Below the pieces are notes generated by a model. It saw only the letters and a list, made by a program, of their open reading frames with translations, was not told where the DNA came from and made no database searches. Made by a program: the position numbers and the translations under genes. A DNA stretch of 64,000 bases from an uncultured bacterium (GTDB taxonomy: Bacteria; Actinomycetota; Coriobacteriia; Coriobacteriales; Coriobacteriaceae), in assembly GCA_905214465.1 (NCBI GenBank), contig CAJMMD010000002.1:1-64000 (forward strand), given 5' to 3'. Position 1 is the stretch's first letter. Every line of letters starts with the position of its first letter. This document shows, one piece after another, positions 19,301-27,631 of this stretch.

Positions 19301-20927
19301 CTACCTCAAGGCCGGCTCGGCGCAAAAGCTCGACCTGACCTTTACCGGTAAGAACGACGCGGATGGCTGGAGCGTGACCGAGCCCGGCCTCACCTGGTCG
19401 TTCAAGACGCTCGACGACAAGGACGCCTCGGGTATTGTGAGCATCGACCGCAACGAGAAGGGCGCCTGGAAGCACGTCGACGGCGCTCCCGACGACGGCC
19501 TGTACGTGGCCTCGAGCGACTACATGGTGACGGCGCTTTCGGCCGGCACGGTGGTCGCGACGGGTACGCCGGTGGACACGACTGCCGGTGCCGAGCCCGT
19601 GACGCTTACCATCACCGTGGCCGGTGTGGCCGCGAGCCCCGCCACGAGTGAGTCCGCCTCGGCGGGCATCGATGCTGCCGCTGCGTTCATCGACGCGCGC
19701 CGCAGCTCCGACGCCTTCCAGTATGGCGACGAGTGGGAGATCTACGACTTTGCCAAGGCGGGCCGCAAGATCGATTCCAAACTGCTCGATAACTACCGCG
19801 CCTCGCTGGCCGAGCACAAGGCCGAGTGGGGGAGTGCGACCTGCGCTCTGACTGAGACCGAGCGTGTGGCGCTTGCTCTCTCCGCCATCGGCGAGGACAT
19901 CACCGACTATGACGGCGTCAACCTGGTCGAGCTCATCTGCGGCCGCACCGATATGACGCGCGCCAACGAGAAGATCTTCGCACTGATGGCGCTCAATGCG
20001 AGCGGCTCGGATGCGCCCGCCGGTTCCGCCTGGACGCGCGCGAGCCTCGTGGACGCCGTCTGTGAGCTCCTCGGTAGCGGCGACGCTGTGGAAGGTACGC
20101 GGCTGGGCGACGTGGACCTGACGGCCATGGCGATCCAGGCCGTGGCGCCCTATGCGGGCGACACCAAGGTCGATGCTGCCATCGAGAACGGCCTCTCCTA
20201 CCTCAAGGGCAGGATGAGCGCGGGTACCTGTGACTTCGGCTCTGCCGAGGCCAATGCCCAGGTGATCCTCGCGCTGCTTTCGCTCGACCGAGACCCGGCC
20301 AACCCCGTCAACGGGTTTGCAAATGCTGTGACCAACGTGGTCTGCGCGCTGGACCTGTACCGCGTGGACGGCGGCAACGGCTATGCGCACAGCAAGGGCG
20401 GCGCGGCCAACGCCATGGCGACCGAGCAGGCGCTCCGCGCGCTCACGACATATCGTGTCTCCTCGGGAGAGACGATTGCCTGGAAGACGGCCGTGACGGC
20501 GGGCAAGGGCTCGAGCAGCAAGGACCCGCAGAAGCCCACGGTGGCGCCGGGCGTCCTGACGCCGGGTGCCGGGTCGGACGGCGGTGCCGGCAACGGGACC
20601 GGCGGTTTTGCGGGCGTAATGGCTCCTGTGGCCGCCAAGATGGCCGGTGCTTCCTCGCGCGAGGGCGCCAAGGCAGCTGGCGATTCCAAGGACGAGGTTG
20701 AATCCGGCAAGAAGGATTTGACGGAGTCTTCCGTCGCCGGTAAGACAGACAAGAGCGGCAAAAAGTCGGGTACGTCCGGCAAGACCGCCGCGTTGAGCGC
20801 CGGCGCCGCCAACAAGGCTGCGGACGCGGGTCCAAACGGCTTTGCTATCGCTGGCGTTGCCGTGGGCATCGTCGGTATCGGGGCCGTCGGCGGCTGGTTT
20901 GTCTACACCAAACGCCGCGCGGCGTAG
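16374..20927 (+). CDS. Giant anchored surface protein with FIVAR, Ig-like and alpha/alpha-barrel domains
   Basis: This is a secreted protein of about 1,517 residues. It opens with a GTG start (GAAGGAG upstream) and a signal peptide ending in TSAFA. Glycine-rich GLUG-like beta segments lie at about 160-250 and 465-550, a FIVAR domain at about 343-405, and Ig-like repeats at about 645-1090. An all-helical region at about 1095-1370 (AIQAVAPYAGD, GLSYLKGRM, AMATEQALRAL) resembles the alpha/alpha barrel of prenyltransferase repeats and of intrinsic-factor-type cobalamin binders. A low-complexity stalk, one membrane helix and the tail YTKRRAA end it. The upstream B12 riboswitch suggests a surface role in corrinoid capture; that function is inference. 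Confidence 0.8.
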   Translation: MTRNNIMLKRLGAAAFSVLLVWSMPGTSAFAEGVAEIAVQAQAQASQQADAAENADESSFTSDEQTGAEGAEASADEARSDVAPSADEGLAAMLSADEQNAAAVNVDDDDADVQQTRDVRVAKAGETVMVSSADELPTTIEAGAVVKLAANISLEADQQIETVAGTLDGQGHSIVLNGKALAKSVTGTVQNLGVTGSMLISGIDGPIATTCSGTVQMCWSTASPSDDNWTFAAAAGLVGTLDGGSVLNSYYAGSLSGMPLGGYGLVAWYKSGTVANNLFTAGDQACGYKVDASFGSKISTDELKTQASVDKLNTDAPATGFTWSAQGGLPVLISGDAAVVVNKDALKAAIDDANAKIENDYTAESWSKLAEALVSAQDVYANDDAKQAEVNAATKTLTDAIAALEKPKPTEPVAQPQNVVHLSSQSDLENKFKPADADAYYVLDNDITIDDEYFFAPMGILAGTLDGQGHIITFANGGGVKSLMGGVASTGVVQNISFAGKLKQATDGKAFGPLGNKVQGAVLNCSTSVTGKGVAGFARTLDGGIVSNCVSTSKGTAGALFATYSAGQLVNTYWGAFLTNKMGAPASALVNSYAVDPADMATDAFADLINANCGANGSSWGIDKNGTPVFGSGNSYQAPEDTTPEDAYTVSFTANDGTSQTVAGHMLEVSPDAVDAYRKLGVFALKGVPATSTITWGTDDANRGNIGINESTGELYVYDNATGTVTATEHKADGSEQTVATIKIKAKAKQFDDFELWYRASDGTVSNVTDGAATVQGSEVRNLEIRVHYVDADKGEYVPVSFSRFHFASSDPTTIYSNDYSACFYFKHAGSATITVTPRDAASAGAGSKSVTLTSEAVAATSISMGYNEDGATVYLQGRSPLSERGAFLTDHARPVVTPDNATNRDNFTVTSSDPAVAAYTTAGEIGYTAYKAGATTFTATLPDTDAEGKAISASCDVTYAYQNPLTSVTAGTGSLYLKAGSAQKLDLTFTGKNDADGWSVTEPGLTWSFKTLDDKDASGIVSIDRNEKGAWKHVDGAPDDGLYVASSDYMVTALSAGTVVATGTPVDTTAGAEPVTLTITVAGVAASPATSESASAGIDAAAAFIDARRSSDAFQYGDEWEIYDFAKAGRKIDSKLLDNYRASLAEHKAEWGSATCALTETERVALALSAIGEDITDYDGVNLVELICGRTDMTRANEKIFALMALNASGSDAPAGSAWTRASLVDAVCELLGSGDAVEGTRLGDVDLTAMAIQAVAPYAGDTKVDAAIENGLSYLKGRMSAGTCDFGSAEANAQVILALLSLDRDPANPVNGFANAVTNVVCALDLYRVDGGNGYAHSKGGAANAMATEQALRALTTYRVSSGETIAWKTAVTAGKGSSSKDPQKPTVAPGVLTPGAGSDGGAGNGTGGFAGVMAPVAAKMAGASSREGAKAAGDSKDEVESGKKDLTESSVAGKTDKSGKKSGTSGKTAALSAGAANKAADAGPNGFAIAGVAVGIVGIGAVGGWFVYTKRRAA

Positions 20928-20978
20928 CGAGCCTCTGCCTACCAGGTAAATACTGCAAGGAGTATGGTCTTGCAAAGC

Positions 20979-21019
20979 GAAGGGCCCTCCTACCGATCAG
21001 CTCGGCAGGAGGGCCCTTC
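20979..21019. terminator. Hairpin between surface protein and hypE
   Basis: Perfect 12-bp arms gaagggccctcc (20979-20990) and ggagggcccttc (21008-21019) lie between convergent genes. T tracts are weak on both sides. Confidence 0.6.
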
Positions 21020-21108
21020 CATCTCCCCGCAGTTTGAGTGGGCCAACGTCCCAGTGAAAATGGGCGGGCCGATTGTGGCCGGATGCTGAGCAGCTTGCAG
21101 AGCAGCCG

Positions 21109-22143
21109 CTAGCAAATTCTCGGCAGCTGCTCTCCTACGAGCATGTCGAGGATGCGGGTCGATCCCCAGCCGGTGCGCACGCGCACAGCGGGGCGGGCGT
21201 CCTCGGCAAGCGGCAGCACGCGACCGATAATGGCGGCATTCTCGCCGTAGCGGGCGGCGCGCATGGCGGCCAGCGCGGCATCGGCCTGTTCAGCAGGCAC
21301 CACGGCGACCATCTTGCCCTCGTTTGCCACCTGCAGCACATCGTAGCCGAGCATCTCACATGCCGCCTGCACGTCGGGGCGCACGGGCACGGTATCCTCG
21401 TCGATCTCCATAGCAACGCCGCTGGCCTGGGCAAACTCGTTGAGCGTGGATGCCAGGCCGCCGCGCGTGGGGTCGCGGAAGCAGCGGGTGTCGGGGGCAG
21501 CGGCGAGCACGTCGGCAATCAGATGATTGAGCGGCGCAGCGTCGCTTCCGATGTTGCTCGAAAACGCCAAGCCCTCGCGCTGGCTCATGATGGCGATGCC
21601 GTGGTCGCCTAGCGTACCCGACACCAGGATGACATCGCCGGGCCGACAGTTGGCACCGCTGAGCGCTACGCCCGCGGGCACTTCGCCCACGCCGGCGGTA
21701 TTGATGTAGACACCGTCGGCCCCGCCGCGCTCAACCACTTTGGTGTCGCCGGTGATGATCGCCACGCCCGCCTCGCGCGCTGTTTCGGCCATGGTTTGCA
21801 CAATCTGGCGCAGCTTATCCATGGGATAGCCCTCTTCGAGGATAAAGCCGCATGAGAGGTAGCGCACGTTAGCGCCTGAGGTCGCGACGTCGTTGACGGT
21901 TCCACATACGGCGAGGCGGCCGATATTGCCGCCGGGGAAGAACTGCGGCGTTACCACAAAGCTGTCGGTCGACATGGCGATTCGCCCGCTTGCGGGCAGT
22001 GCGGCGACACCGGCATCGTTGCCTGCAAGCAGCTCGGGCGACCCAAAGGCATCCAGAAAGACCTCATCGATAATGCGCTTCATCATCTGGCCGCCGGAGC
22101 CGTGGCCCAGCAGGACGGTGCTATCGGTAACGCTATGGGACAT
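21109..22143 (-). CDS. hypE: Hydrogenase maturation protein HypE
   Basis: This 344-residue protein dehydrates the carbamoyl group received from HypF to a cyanide ligand for the Fe(CO)(CN)2 centre of [NiFe] hydrogenases. The N-terminus LLGHGSGGQMM is the PurM-like ATP-binding start, NVRYLSCGFILEEG follows, and the protein ends in the invariant PRIC tail whose final cysteine carries the thiocarboxamide/thiocyanate. GGAG precedes the ATG. It is the last gene of the leftward nikR-hypF-hypC-hypD-hypE run, 48 bases after hypD. Confidence 0.96.
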   Translation of the reverse strand: MSHSVTDSTVLLGHGSGGQMMKRIIDEVFLDAFGSPELLAGNDAGVAALPASGRIAMSTDSFVVTPQFFPGGNIGRLAVCGTVNDVATSGANVRYLSCGFILEEGYPMDKLRQIVQTMAETAREAGVAIITGDTKVVERGGADGVYINTAGVGEVPAGVALSGANCRPGDVILVSGTLGDHGIAIMSQREGLAFSSNIGSDAAPLNHLIADVLAAAPDTRCFRDPTRGGLASTLNEFAQASGVAMEIDEDTVPVRPDVQAACEMLGYDVLQVANEGKMVAVVPAEQADAALAAMRAARYGENAAIIGRVLPLAEDARPAVRVRTGWGSTRILDMLVGEQLPRIC

Positions 22144-22191
22144 ATCGAAAACTCCAATCGTGGGTGGTGCCGGTACGCGGGGGCGTCCGGG

Positions 22192-23304
22192 CTAGTCGCG
22201 GTATCTAAAGTACGCCGCGCAGCTGCCTTCGGAGCTCACCATGCAGGGGCCGACGGGGTGTTCGGGCGTACATGCGTGGCCGAACAGCGGGCAGTCGCTC
22301 GGCGTGATGGCTCCGCGCAGCACGTCGCCGCAGCGGCACCCGCGTGGCTCGACCGTCGCCTCAACGGGCACATCAAAGCGGGCGCCGGCATCAAAGCGCG
22401 CGAATTCGGGTCGGATGGAAAGACCCGAAGCCGCAATCGGTCCCAGTCCGCGCCACGTGGTGTCGCACGGCTCAAACACCTGCTCGACCAGTTGGCGCGC
22501 CACGGGATTGCCGTCTGCATTGACGCCGCGGCGGTAGGCGTTGTCGATTGCGGGCCTGTTCTCGACAACCATCTGGACCAGCGTGCAGATGCCCTGCAGG
22601 ATATCGACCGGCTCAAACCCGGTGACTACGCCGGGGGTCTCGAACTCATCGACCAAAAACCCAAAGGGTGCCAGGCCTGTGATGGTAGCGACGTGACCAG
22701 GCAGGATAAAGCCGTCGATGGTCGTCTCGGGGTCGTTGGAGATCGCACGCAGAGCCGGCGGCGTGGTCTTGTGAGCACAGTAGACCGAGAAGTTCTGGAG
22801 CCCGCGCGCGTCAGCCTCCAGGATAGCGGCGGCAATGGTGGGCGTTGTGGTCTCAAAGCCAACACCCATAAAGATGACCGGGCGTTCGGGATTTTGCTCG
22901 GCAATGTCGAGTGCGTCGAGCGGAGAGTAGACGATGCGGATGTCGCGCCCCGCTGCCTTTTGCGCGGCAAGCGAGGTGGACGATCCGGGCACGCGCATCA
23001 TGTCGCCAAAGGTGGTGATGATGGCACCGTCCATGTTGGAAAGCGCGATTGCGTGATCGATGTCGCGGTTGGCGGTGACGCAAACGGGGCACCCCGGGCC
23101 GCTTAGCAGTTTGAGTCCCGTCGGCATAATGGAGCGAAAGCCATAGCGGCCAATGCTCACGGTATGCGTACCGCAGATTTCCATAAGGTTGATGCTGCGG
23201 TTGCCGACAAGCTCATGAATACGATCGATGAGCTCGCGAGCCAGCTTGGGGTCGCGAAATGCCGAAAAGTCGATACCGGAGCGAACCGGCTGCGCCGCCG
23301 CCAC
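22192..23304 (-). CDS. hypD: Hydrogenase maturation protein HypD
   Basis: This 370-residue iron-sulfur protein forms the scaffold with HypC on which the Fe(CO)(CN)2 unit is assembled. Conserved motifs include EICGTHT, LLSGPGCPVCVT and the C-terminal CRCGDVLRG with further cysteines that bind the [4Fe-4S] cluster. It starts at a GTG that overlaps the hypC stop codon by one base (TAGTG), so the two are probably translationally coupled. Confidence 0.96.
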   Translation of the reverse strand: MAAAQPVRSGIDFSAFRDPKLARELIDRIHELVGNRSINLMEICGTHTVSIGRYGFRSIMPTGLKLLSGPGCPVCVTANRDIDHAIALSNMDGAIITTFGDMMRVPGSSTSLAAQKAAGRDIRIVYSPLDALDIAEQNPERPVIFMGVGFETTTPTIAAAILEADARGLQNFSVYCAHKTTPPALRAISNDPETTIDGFILPGHVATITGLAPFGFLVDEFETPGVVTGFEPVDILQGICTLVQMVVENRPAIDNAYRRGVNADGNPVARQLVEQVFEPCDTTWRGLGPIAASGLSIRPEFARFDAGARFDVPVEATVEPRGCRCGDVLRGAITPSDCPLFGHACTPEHPVGPCMVSSEGSCAAYFRYRD

Positions 23305-23564
23305 TAGTATGCCTCGGCCGGGTTGGTGGCGAGCTGGTCCTCTTCGGCCAGCTCGGTCATGGTATTGACGAGCTCGAGTGTCTCTTGGGCTTCCTGCTCG
23401 TCAACAATCTGAATGCCAAAGCCGGCGTGCACGAGAATATAGTCGCCTACCCGTGCCGTCGGCACGAGGCGCAGCGAAACGGGGCGCTCGATGCCCATCA
23501 TGTCGACGGTCGCCTTAAGGTCGTCGTCGCGTTTGACCACTTTACCGGGAACGGCAAGGCACAT
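23304..23564 (-). CDS. hypC: Hydrogenase maturation chaperone HypC
   Basis: This 86-residue HypC/HybG-family chaperone begins with the diagnostic MCLAVPGKV, whose Cys2 binds the iron precursor and contacts HypD and the hydrogenase large subunit. The following DYILVHAGFGIQ strand is also typical. AAGGGGA lies upstream of the ATG. A 134-base gap with no recognised gene separates it from hypF. Confidence 0.95.
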   Translation of the reverse strand: MCLAVPGKVVKRDDDLKATVDMMGIERPVSLRLVPTARVGDYILVHAGFGIQIVDEQEAQETLELVNTMTELAEEDQLATNPAEAY

Positions 23565-23698
23565 AATGTTCCCCTTTTATACGTTTTGCGCTGGATAGGC
23601 GCCTAATTATCCATCAGTTGATGGTAGCGCTCGCGGGGTTTGCGGGCAAACGCGTTACGCCTGTGAGACGGCTGGGCACAGTGGCGTGTGAGGGCGAG

Positions 23699-26161
23699 CT
23701 ACTGCGATGCGATCTGCGCAAGACGAGCGCTTGCGACCGCCGCCTGACCGTAGGCGATACAGCCGTCATTGACGGGTACGGTGTGGGGGACAAGGACAGT
23801 AAGGCCTGCGCTTTTGAGCTCGCGGGTGAGGAGCTGGAGCAGAAGTCGGTTCATGAACACGCCGCCCGAGAGCGCGACGGTGCCGATGCCCTCGCGCGCG
23901 CAGACATCGCTGGCGATGTGTGCCGAGGAGCGCGCGACGGCGACATGGAAGTCGAGCGCGAGCCTGCCGGCGGGCGCTCCGGCTTCAATTCCCTCCAAAA
24001 GCGCCTCAAAGAGTGCTTTCTGGTCCTGAACATAGGGGCCGTCCAACCACGATGGGCCAGATGCGAAATAGCCGACGTTGTTGTCGGGAAAACGGGCGAT
24101 TTCGCCGTCCAGTGCACGCCAGGCGGCGGCTTCGAGCTCGATGGCGGGTTCGCCCTCGTAGGTCGCCTGGCCGCAAATGCCTAGGATCGCGGCGGCGGCA
24201 TCAAACAGGCGACCCATGCTGCTGGTGCGCGGGCTGTTGATGCCGCGCTCGATCATCGTTGCCGTTATGTTGCGTGTTTGCTCGTCAAGGCTGTTCAAGA
24301 GCCCCACGGCTCCCGGGTGCTCGAGCAGGTTGAGCTCGCTGAGCAGGGCAAAGGCGTTGCGGCGGGCATCGTGTACGGATGCGGCGCCACCGGGAAGCGC
24401 CCAGGTGCGCAGATGCGCGACGCGCTCAAAATCGGCGAGATGGGCGATAAGAAACTCGCCGCCCCATATGGTGCCATCGGTGCCGGCACCCGTGCCGTCG
24501 AAGGCGATGCCGAGGACACGTGCATCGGGCGCAAGCCGGCCTGCGGCAATCGCCTCTGCCATTACGCTCGCGATGTGCGCATGATGGTGCTGGACTTCGG
24601 TAAGCGGCAGACTGTGCTCCCGTGCCCGATCACGCGCCCATTGGCTCGACAGATAGCTGGGATGCATGTCGCATGCCAGGGCGGCAGGCGCCAGGTCAAA
24701 GAGGTTTTCCAGACGCGAGCGCGCGGCGTTCCAAGCATCGAAAGTCGCGCCGTTTTCGACATCGCCGATATGTTGCGACACAAAACAGACTGCCTCGCCG
24801 TTCGTCCCTTCGCGCGTGAGTGCAATCGTGGCTTTTTGCTGCGGCCCGCAGGCGAGCACGCAGGGCGTGGTGCCGTTGAGCGCCGGCAACGACAGCGGCT
24901 GCGGCGCATATCCGCGTGCGCGACGCACGGGCATGACGTCGCCGTCGACTACGCGTACCACGGAGTCGTCGTAGCGCGACAGAATTGCGCGGTCGTTGCC
25001 GAGCAGCGCGTCGGCGATGCCGGCGGCAACGAGATGTTCCCATGCAAGGGCATCGTCGGTCTCGATGGGCTCTTCGCTCAGGTTTCCGCTGGTCATGACG
25101 ATTGCGTGCATACCGTGCGCTGCAGCCGCGGCGAGCAGCAAATGTTGAAGTGGGGTGTAGGGGAGCATGACGCCAAGCTCGGGCAAGTCGTGTGCGACGG
25201 ATGGCGCGAGCTCGGGGGAGCCGTAGGCGTCGTTGCCGGCCGCGCGGCGGCGCAACAGCACGATGGGGCGAACGCTTCCGGCCAGCAGGTTGCGCTCAAC
25301 GCCATCGATGTGGCACAGGCGCCCGACGTCGGCAAGGCCGCGCACCATAACGGCAAGCGGCTTGTTGCTGCGACGCTTGCGACGGCGCAGCTCGCACACC
25401 GCTCGTTCGTTGGTGGCGTCGCAGGCCAGGTGGAACCCACCCAGACCCTTGATGGCGACGATGCCGCCGCCTGCCAGCAGCTCGACGCAGCGTTCGATGA
25501 TGGCGTCGCTGGTCTCGCGCGTGGAGCCGACGGCTGGTGTCGCGTCGACACCCGCTGGTGTAACGCCGCGATCCGCCTCGCGCCACGTAATATGCGGTCC
25601 GCAATCAAAGCAGGCGTCGGGCTGCGCGTGAAAGCGTCGATCGAGTGGGTCGGCATACTCTGCGGCGCAGGTGGGGCACATGGGAAAGCGATCCATCGAG
25701 GTTGCCGCTCGGTCATAGGGCAGCGAGCGAATGATGGTAAAGCGCGGTCCGCAATTGGTGCAGTTGATAAAGGGATAGTGAAAGCGTCGGTCGGCGGGGT
25801 CGAATAACTCGCGCAGGCAGTCATCGCACGTGGCGATGTCGGGCGAGATAAGCGTCGTGTGGGCGGTTTGATCCTGCGACGCCACAATGCGAAAGCCCTG
25901 CTCGTTAGCGGCGTCCCAGTCGCCGGGTGCTAGGCCTACAACCTCGACACGCTCCACGCGAGACGCCGCAGGCGCATGCTCGGAAAGTGCGTCGACAAAT
26001 TCGTCGAGTGCTTCGCCAGGAGCGTGCGCCTCGATATGCACGCCATCGCCCGCGTTGAGCACCCAGCCGCAAATGCCGTGCGCCATGGCCTCGCGATACA
26101 CAAACGGTCGCATGCCGACGCCCTGCACGATGCCCGTTACATGGATATGCGCATGTCGCAT
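23699..26161 (-). CDS. hypF: Carbamoyltransferase HypF
   Basis: This 820-residue enzyme uses carbamoyl phosphate and ATP to make the carbamoyl donor for HypE. Residues 1-90 form an acylphosphatase domain (VQGVGMRPFVYREA). Residues about 105-190 carry two zinc-finger pairs (CDDCLREL/CTNCGP and CPTCAAEY/CFDCGP). A YrdC-like domain covers about 205-390, and the C-terminal half is Kae1-like, with HHAHIASVMAE and a late ALSGGVFMN motif. GGAGG precedes the ATG. It lies 29 bases after nikR. hypB is not present in the window. Confidence 0.96.
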   Translation of the reverse strand: MRHAHIHVTGIVQGVGMRPFVYREAMAHGICGWVLNAGDGVHIEAHAPGEALDEFVDALSEHAPAASRVERVEVVGLAPGDWDAANEQGFRIVASQDQTAHTTLISPDIATCDDCLRELFDPADRRFHYPFINCTNCGPRFTIIRSLPYDRAATSMDRFPMCPTCAAEYADPLDRRFHAQPDACFDCGPHITWREADRGVTPAGVDATPAVGSTRETSDAIIERCVELLAGGGIVAIKGLGGFHLACDATNERAVCELRRRKRRSNKPLAVMVRGLADVGRLCHIDGVERNLLAGSVRPIVLLRRRAAGNDAYGSPELAPSVAHDLPELGVMLPYTPLQHLLLAAAAAHGMHAIVMTSGNLSEEPIETDDALAWEHLVAAGIADALLGNDRAILSRYDDSVVRVVDGDVMPVRRARGYAPQPLSLPALNGTTPCVLACGPQQKATIALTREGTNGEAVCFVSQHIGDVENGATFDAWNAARSRLENLFDLAPAALACDMHPSYLSSQWARDRAREHSLPLTEVQHHHAHIASVMAEAIAAGRLAPDARVLGIAFDGTGAGTDGTIWGGEFLIAHLADFERVAHLRTWALPGGAASVHDARRNAFALLSELNLLEHPGAVGLLNSLDEQTRNITATMIERGINSPRTSSMGRLFDAAAAILGICGQATYEGEPAIELEAAAWRALDGEIARFPDNNVGYFASGPSWLDGPYVQDQKALFEALLEGIEAGAPAGRLALDFHVAVARSSAHIASDVCAREGIGTVALSGGVFMNRLLLQLLTRELKSAGLTVLVPHTVPVNDGCIAYGQAAVASARLAQIASQ

Positions 26162-26190
26162 GCGACCCTCCTTCGTTGAAATGTGTGCTG

Positions 26191-26703
26191 TTACAGCCCC
26201 AAGCTCTGCTCGGTGGCGGCGCAGGTGAGCTCGCCGTGTTTAACCCCGCGCAGGCCCAGCAGGCGGTCAGCCAGCTCGTAGACGCGCTCGCCGCGACCCT
26301 TAAGCGCCAGAATCTCCAAGCAGTTGTGGTGATCCAGATGCACGTGCATGGTCGATACGATCTCGTCGGTGTAGTCGTGCTGCACCTCGTCCAGGCGGCG
26401 CGTCAGGTCGCCGGTGTGATGGTCGTAAATCATGGTGAGCGACCCGATGACCTGCTCGTCGGGTGTTCGCATCTGCTCCTTGGCAATGGAGGCGCGAATC
26501 AGGTCGCGCACTGCCTCGGAGCGGTTGGCCACGTCGCCGCGGCGCGCGATCTGCTCGTCAAAGCGGCGCAGCAGGTCGTCGGGCGCGGTGACTGAAAAAC
26601 GGACCAGCTCTGAGGCGGAGCCGCTGCAACGGCAGCCCATGTCGCCGGTAGGCCCGTGCGGATGCTCGTGCTCGTGATCGCAGGCGTGCTCGTGCTCGGC
26701 CAC
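26191..26703 (-). CDS. nikR: NikR-like nickel-responsive regulator with His/Cys-rich N-terminal tail
   Basis: This is a 170-residue ribbon-helix-helix regulator. The DNA-binding part starts near residue 31 (LVRFSVTAPDDLLRRFD), and the C-terminal ACT-like domain has the nickel ligands in VHLDHHNCLEIL. Unlike ordinary NikR (about 130-140 residues) it begins with a tail carrying six histidines (4, 6, 10, 12, 14, 16) and cysteines 8, 24 and 26, which looks like a metal-binding segment. A GTG start follows the 82-residue gene at one base spacing. Its place ahead of the hyp genes suggests nickel control of hydrogenase maturation. Confidence 0.9.
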   Translation of the reverse strand: MAEHEHACDHEHEHPHGPTGDMGCRCSGSASELVRFSVTAPDDLLRRFDEQIARRGDVANRSEAVRDLIRASIAKEQMRTPDEQVIGSLTMIYDHHTGDLTRRLDEVQHDYTDEIVSTMHVHLDHHNCLEILALKGRGERVYELADRLLGLRGVKHGELTCAATEQSLGL

Positions 26704-26704
26704 G

Positions 26705-26953
26705 CTACACCAGCTTTACGGAGCCAACGGAGTTATGGTCGGCCTCGATGGCTTCCTCGTAGCCCTCGAGTGCGTCGTGCGCCTCGTGGAGTGCCGCCAT
26801 GGCGGCCTCGAGCTTGGCGCCAATGCGTTCCATGTCAAAGTTCTCGGTTGCATGCAGCAGCTGATGGCTCCACTCGTGGGCGAGCTCGATCGTGTCGTCG
26901 ACCTGTTTGACGCTCATGGCAAGCTGGCTCATGTTCATTCCAACATCATGCAT
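26705..26953 (-). CDS. Small helical protein, first gene of the nikR-hyp operon
   Basis: This 82-residue protein is not a family I recognise. It is predicted to be almost entirely helical and acidic, with several histidines (ELAHEWSHQLLHATENF, AALHEAHDALEGYEEA). AAAGGAG lies 7 bases before the ATG. It ends one base before nikR, so the two are certainly cotranscribed and probably translationally coupled. A role linked to nickel handling or hydrogenase maturation is inferred from position alone. Confidence 0.7.
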   Translation of the reverse strand: MHDVGMNMSQLAMSVKQVDDTIELAHEWSHQLLHATENFDMERIGAKLEAAMAALHEAHDALEGYEEAIEADHNSVGSVKLV

Positions 26954-27030
26954 GGGAAATCTCCTTTTGTATGGGGCAGTTCAGTGGTTCAGATTTTACT
27001 ACGCCCGCTTTGCGCGCAGCTGCATAAGAA

Positions 27031-27063
27031 AACGGGTGCGAGCCTGTGCGACCCGCACCCGTT
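27031..27063 (-). terminator. Terminator after thioredoxin
   Basis: A perfect 10-bp stem (aacgggtgcg and cgcacccgtt) is followed on the minus strand by TTTTCTTAT. It separates the thioredoxin gene from the nikR-hyp operon. Confidence 0.8.
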
Positions 27064-27174
27064 CACTGGGGGCTGTTTGTAACTACCATACTATCCGTGG
27101 TCGCATGCCTTGCGTTTGGCACTCCGGTGAGCGGTGCGAAACCGCTCATGGACGGCAGACAAGTAACAAGCGTA

Positions 27175-27495
27175 TTACAGATGTTTCTCCAGCAGTGCCT
27201 GAAGTCTTGCCTTGGGTAAGGCGCCAACCGAGCGGTCGACCTCCTCGCCGTTCTTAAAGACGATCAGCGTGGGGATGCTCATGACGCCAAACTTCATGGC
27301 CAGGTCCTGGTTGTCGTCGACGTTGCACTTGGCCACAGCCAACTTGCCGGCCAGCTCGTCGGCAACCTCGTCTACGATGGGCGAGAGCGAGCGGCAGGGG
27401 CCGCACCACGGGGCCCAAAAATCAACCAGTACGGGCAGGCTATCGTTGACGACAGCGCCGAAGTTCTCGGGGGTAATCTGCTTAATGTCAGCCAT
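27175..27495 (-). CDS. trxA: Thioredoxin
   Basis: This 106-residue thioredoxin reduces protein disulfides in the cytoplasm. The active site WAPWCGPC places the redox cysteines at 31 and 34, and the cis-proline motif SIPTLIVFKNGEE is present. The length matches the family. GGAGG lies 5 bases before the ATG at 27495, so upstream in-frame codons are rejected. It is a single-gene unit. Confidence 0.95.
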   Translation of the reverse strand: MADIKQITPENFGAVVNDSLPVLVDFWAPWCGPCRSLSPIVDEVADELAGKLAVAKCNVDDNQDLAMKFGVMSIPTLIVFKNGEEVDRSVGALPKARLQALLEKHL

Positions 27496-27631
27496 GGTGA
27501 CCTCCATAATACGACGCGGCTCGGCCGCGTAAAACTCAGTACGACCGTGCTTATACCCAGCGGCCCGCAAAGCAAGCACTCGCGGTCGGCTCTTTTATAT
27601 AATGGTGGGCACGCAAACGATTGGAGAGCGC

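Noticed and set aside
18936..20975. 679-residue minus-strand frame opposite the surface protein
   Set aside because: Composition is Arg/Gly/His-rich with no domain, as expected for a shadow frame.
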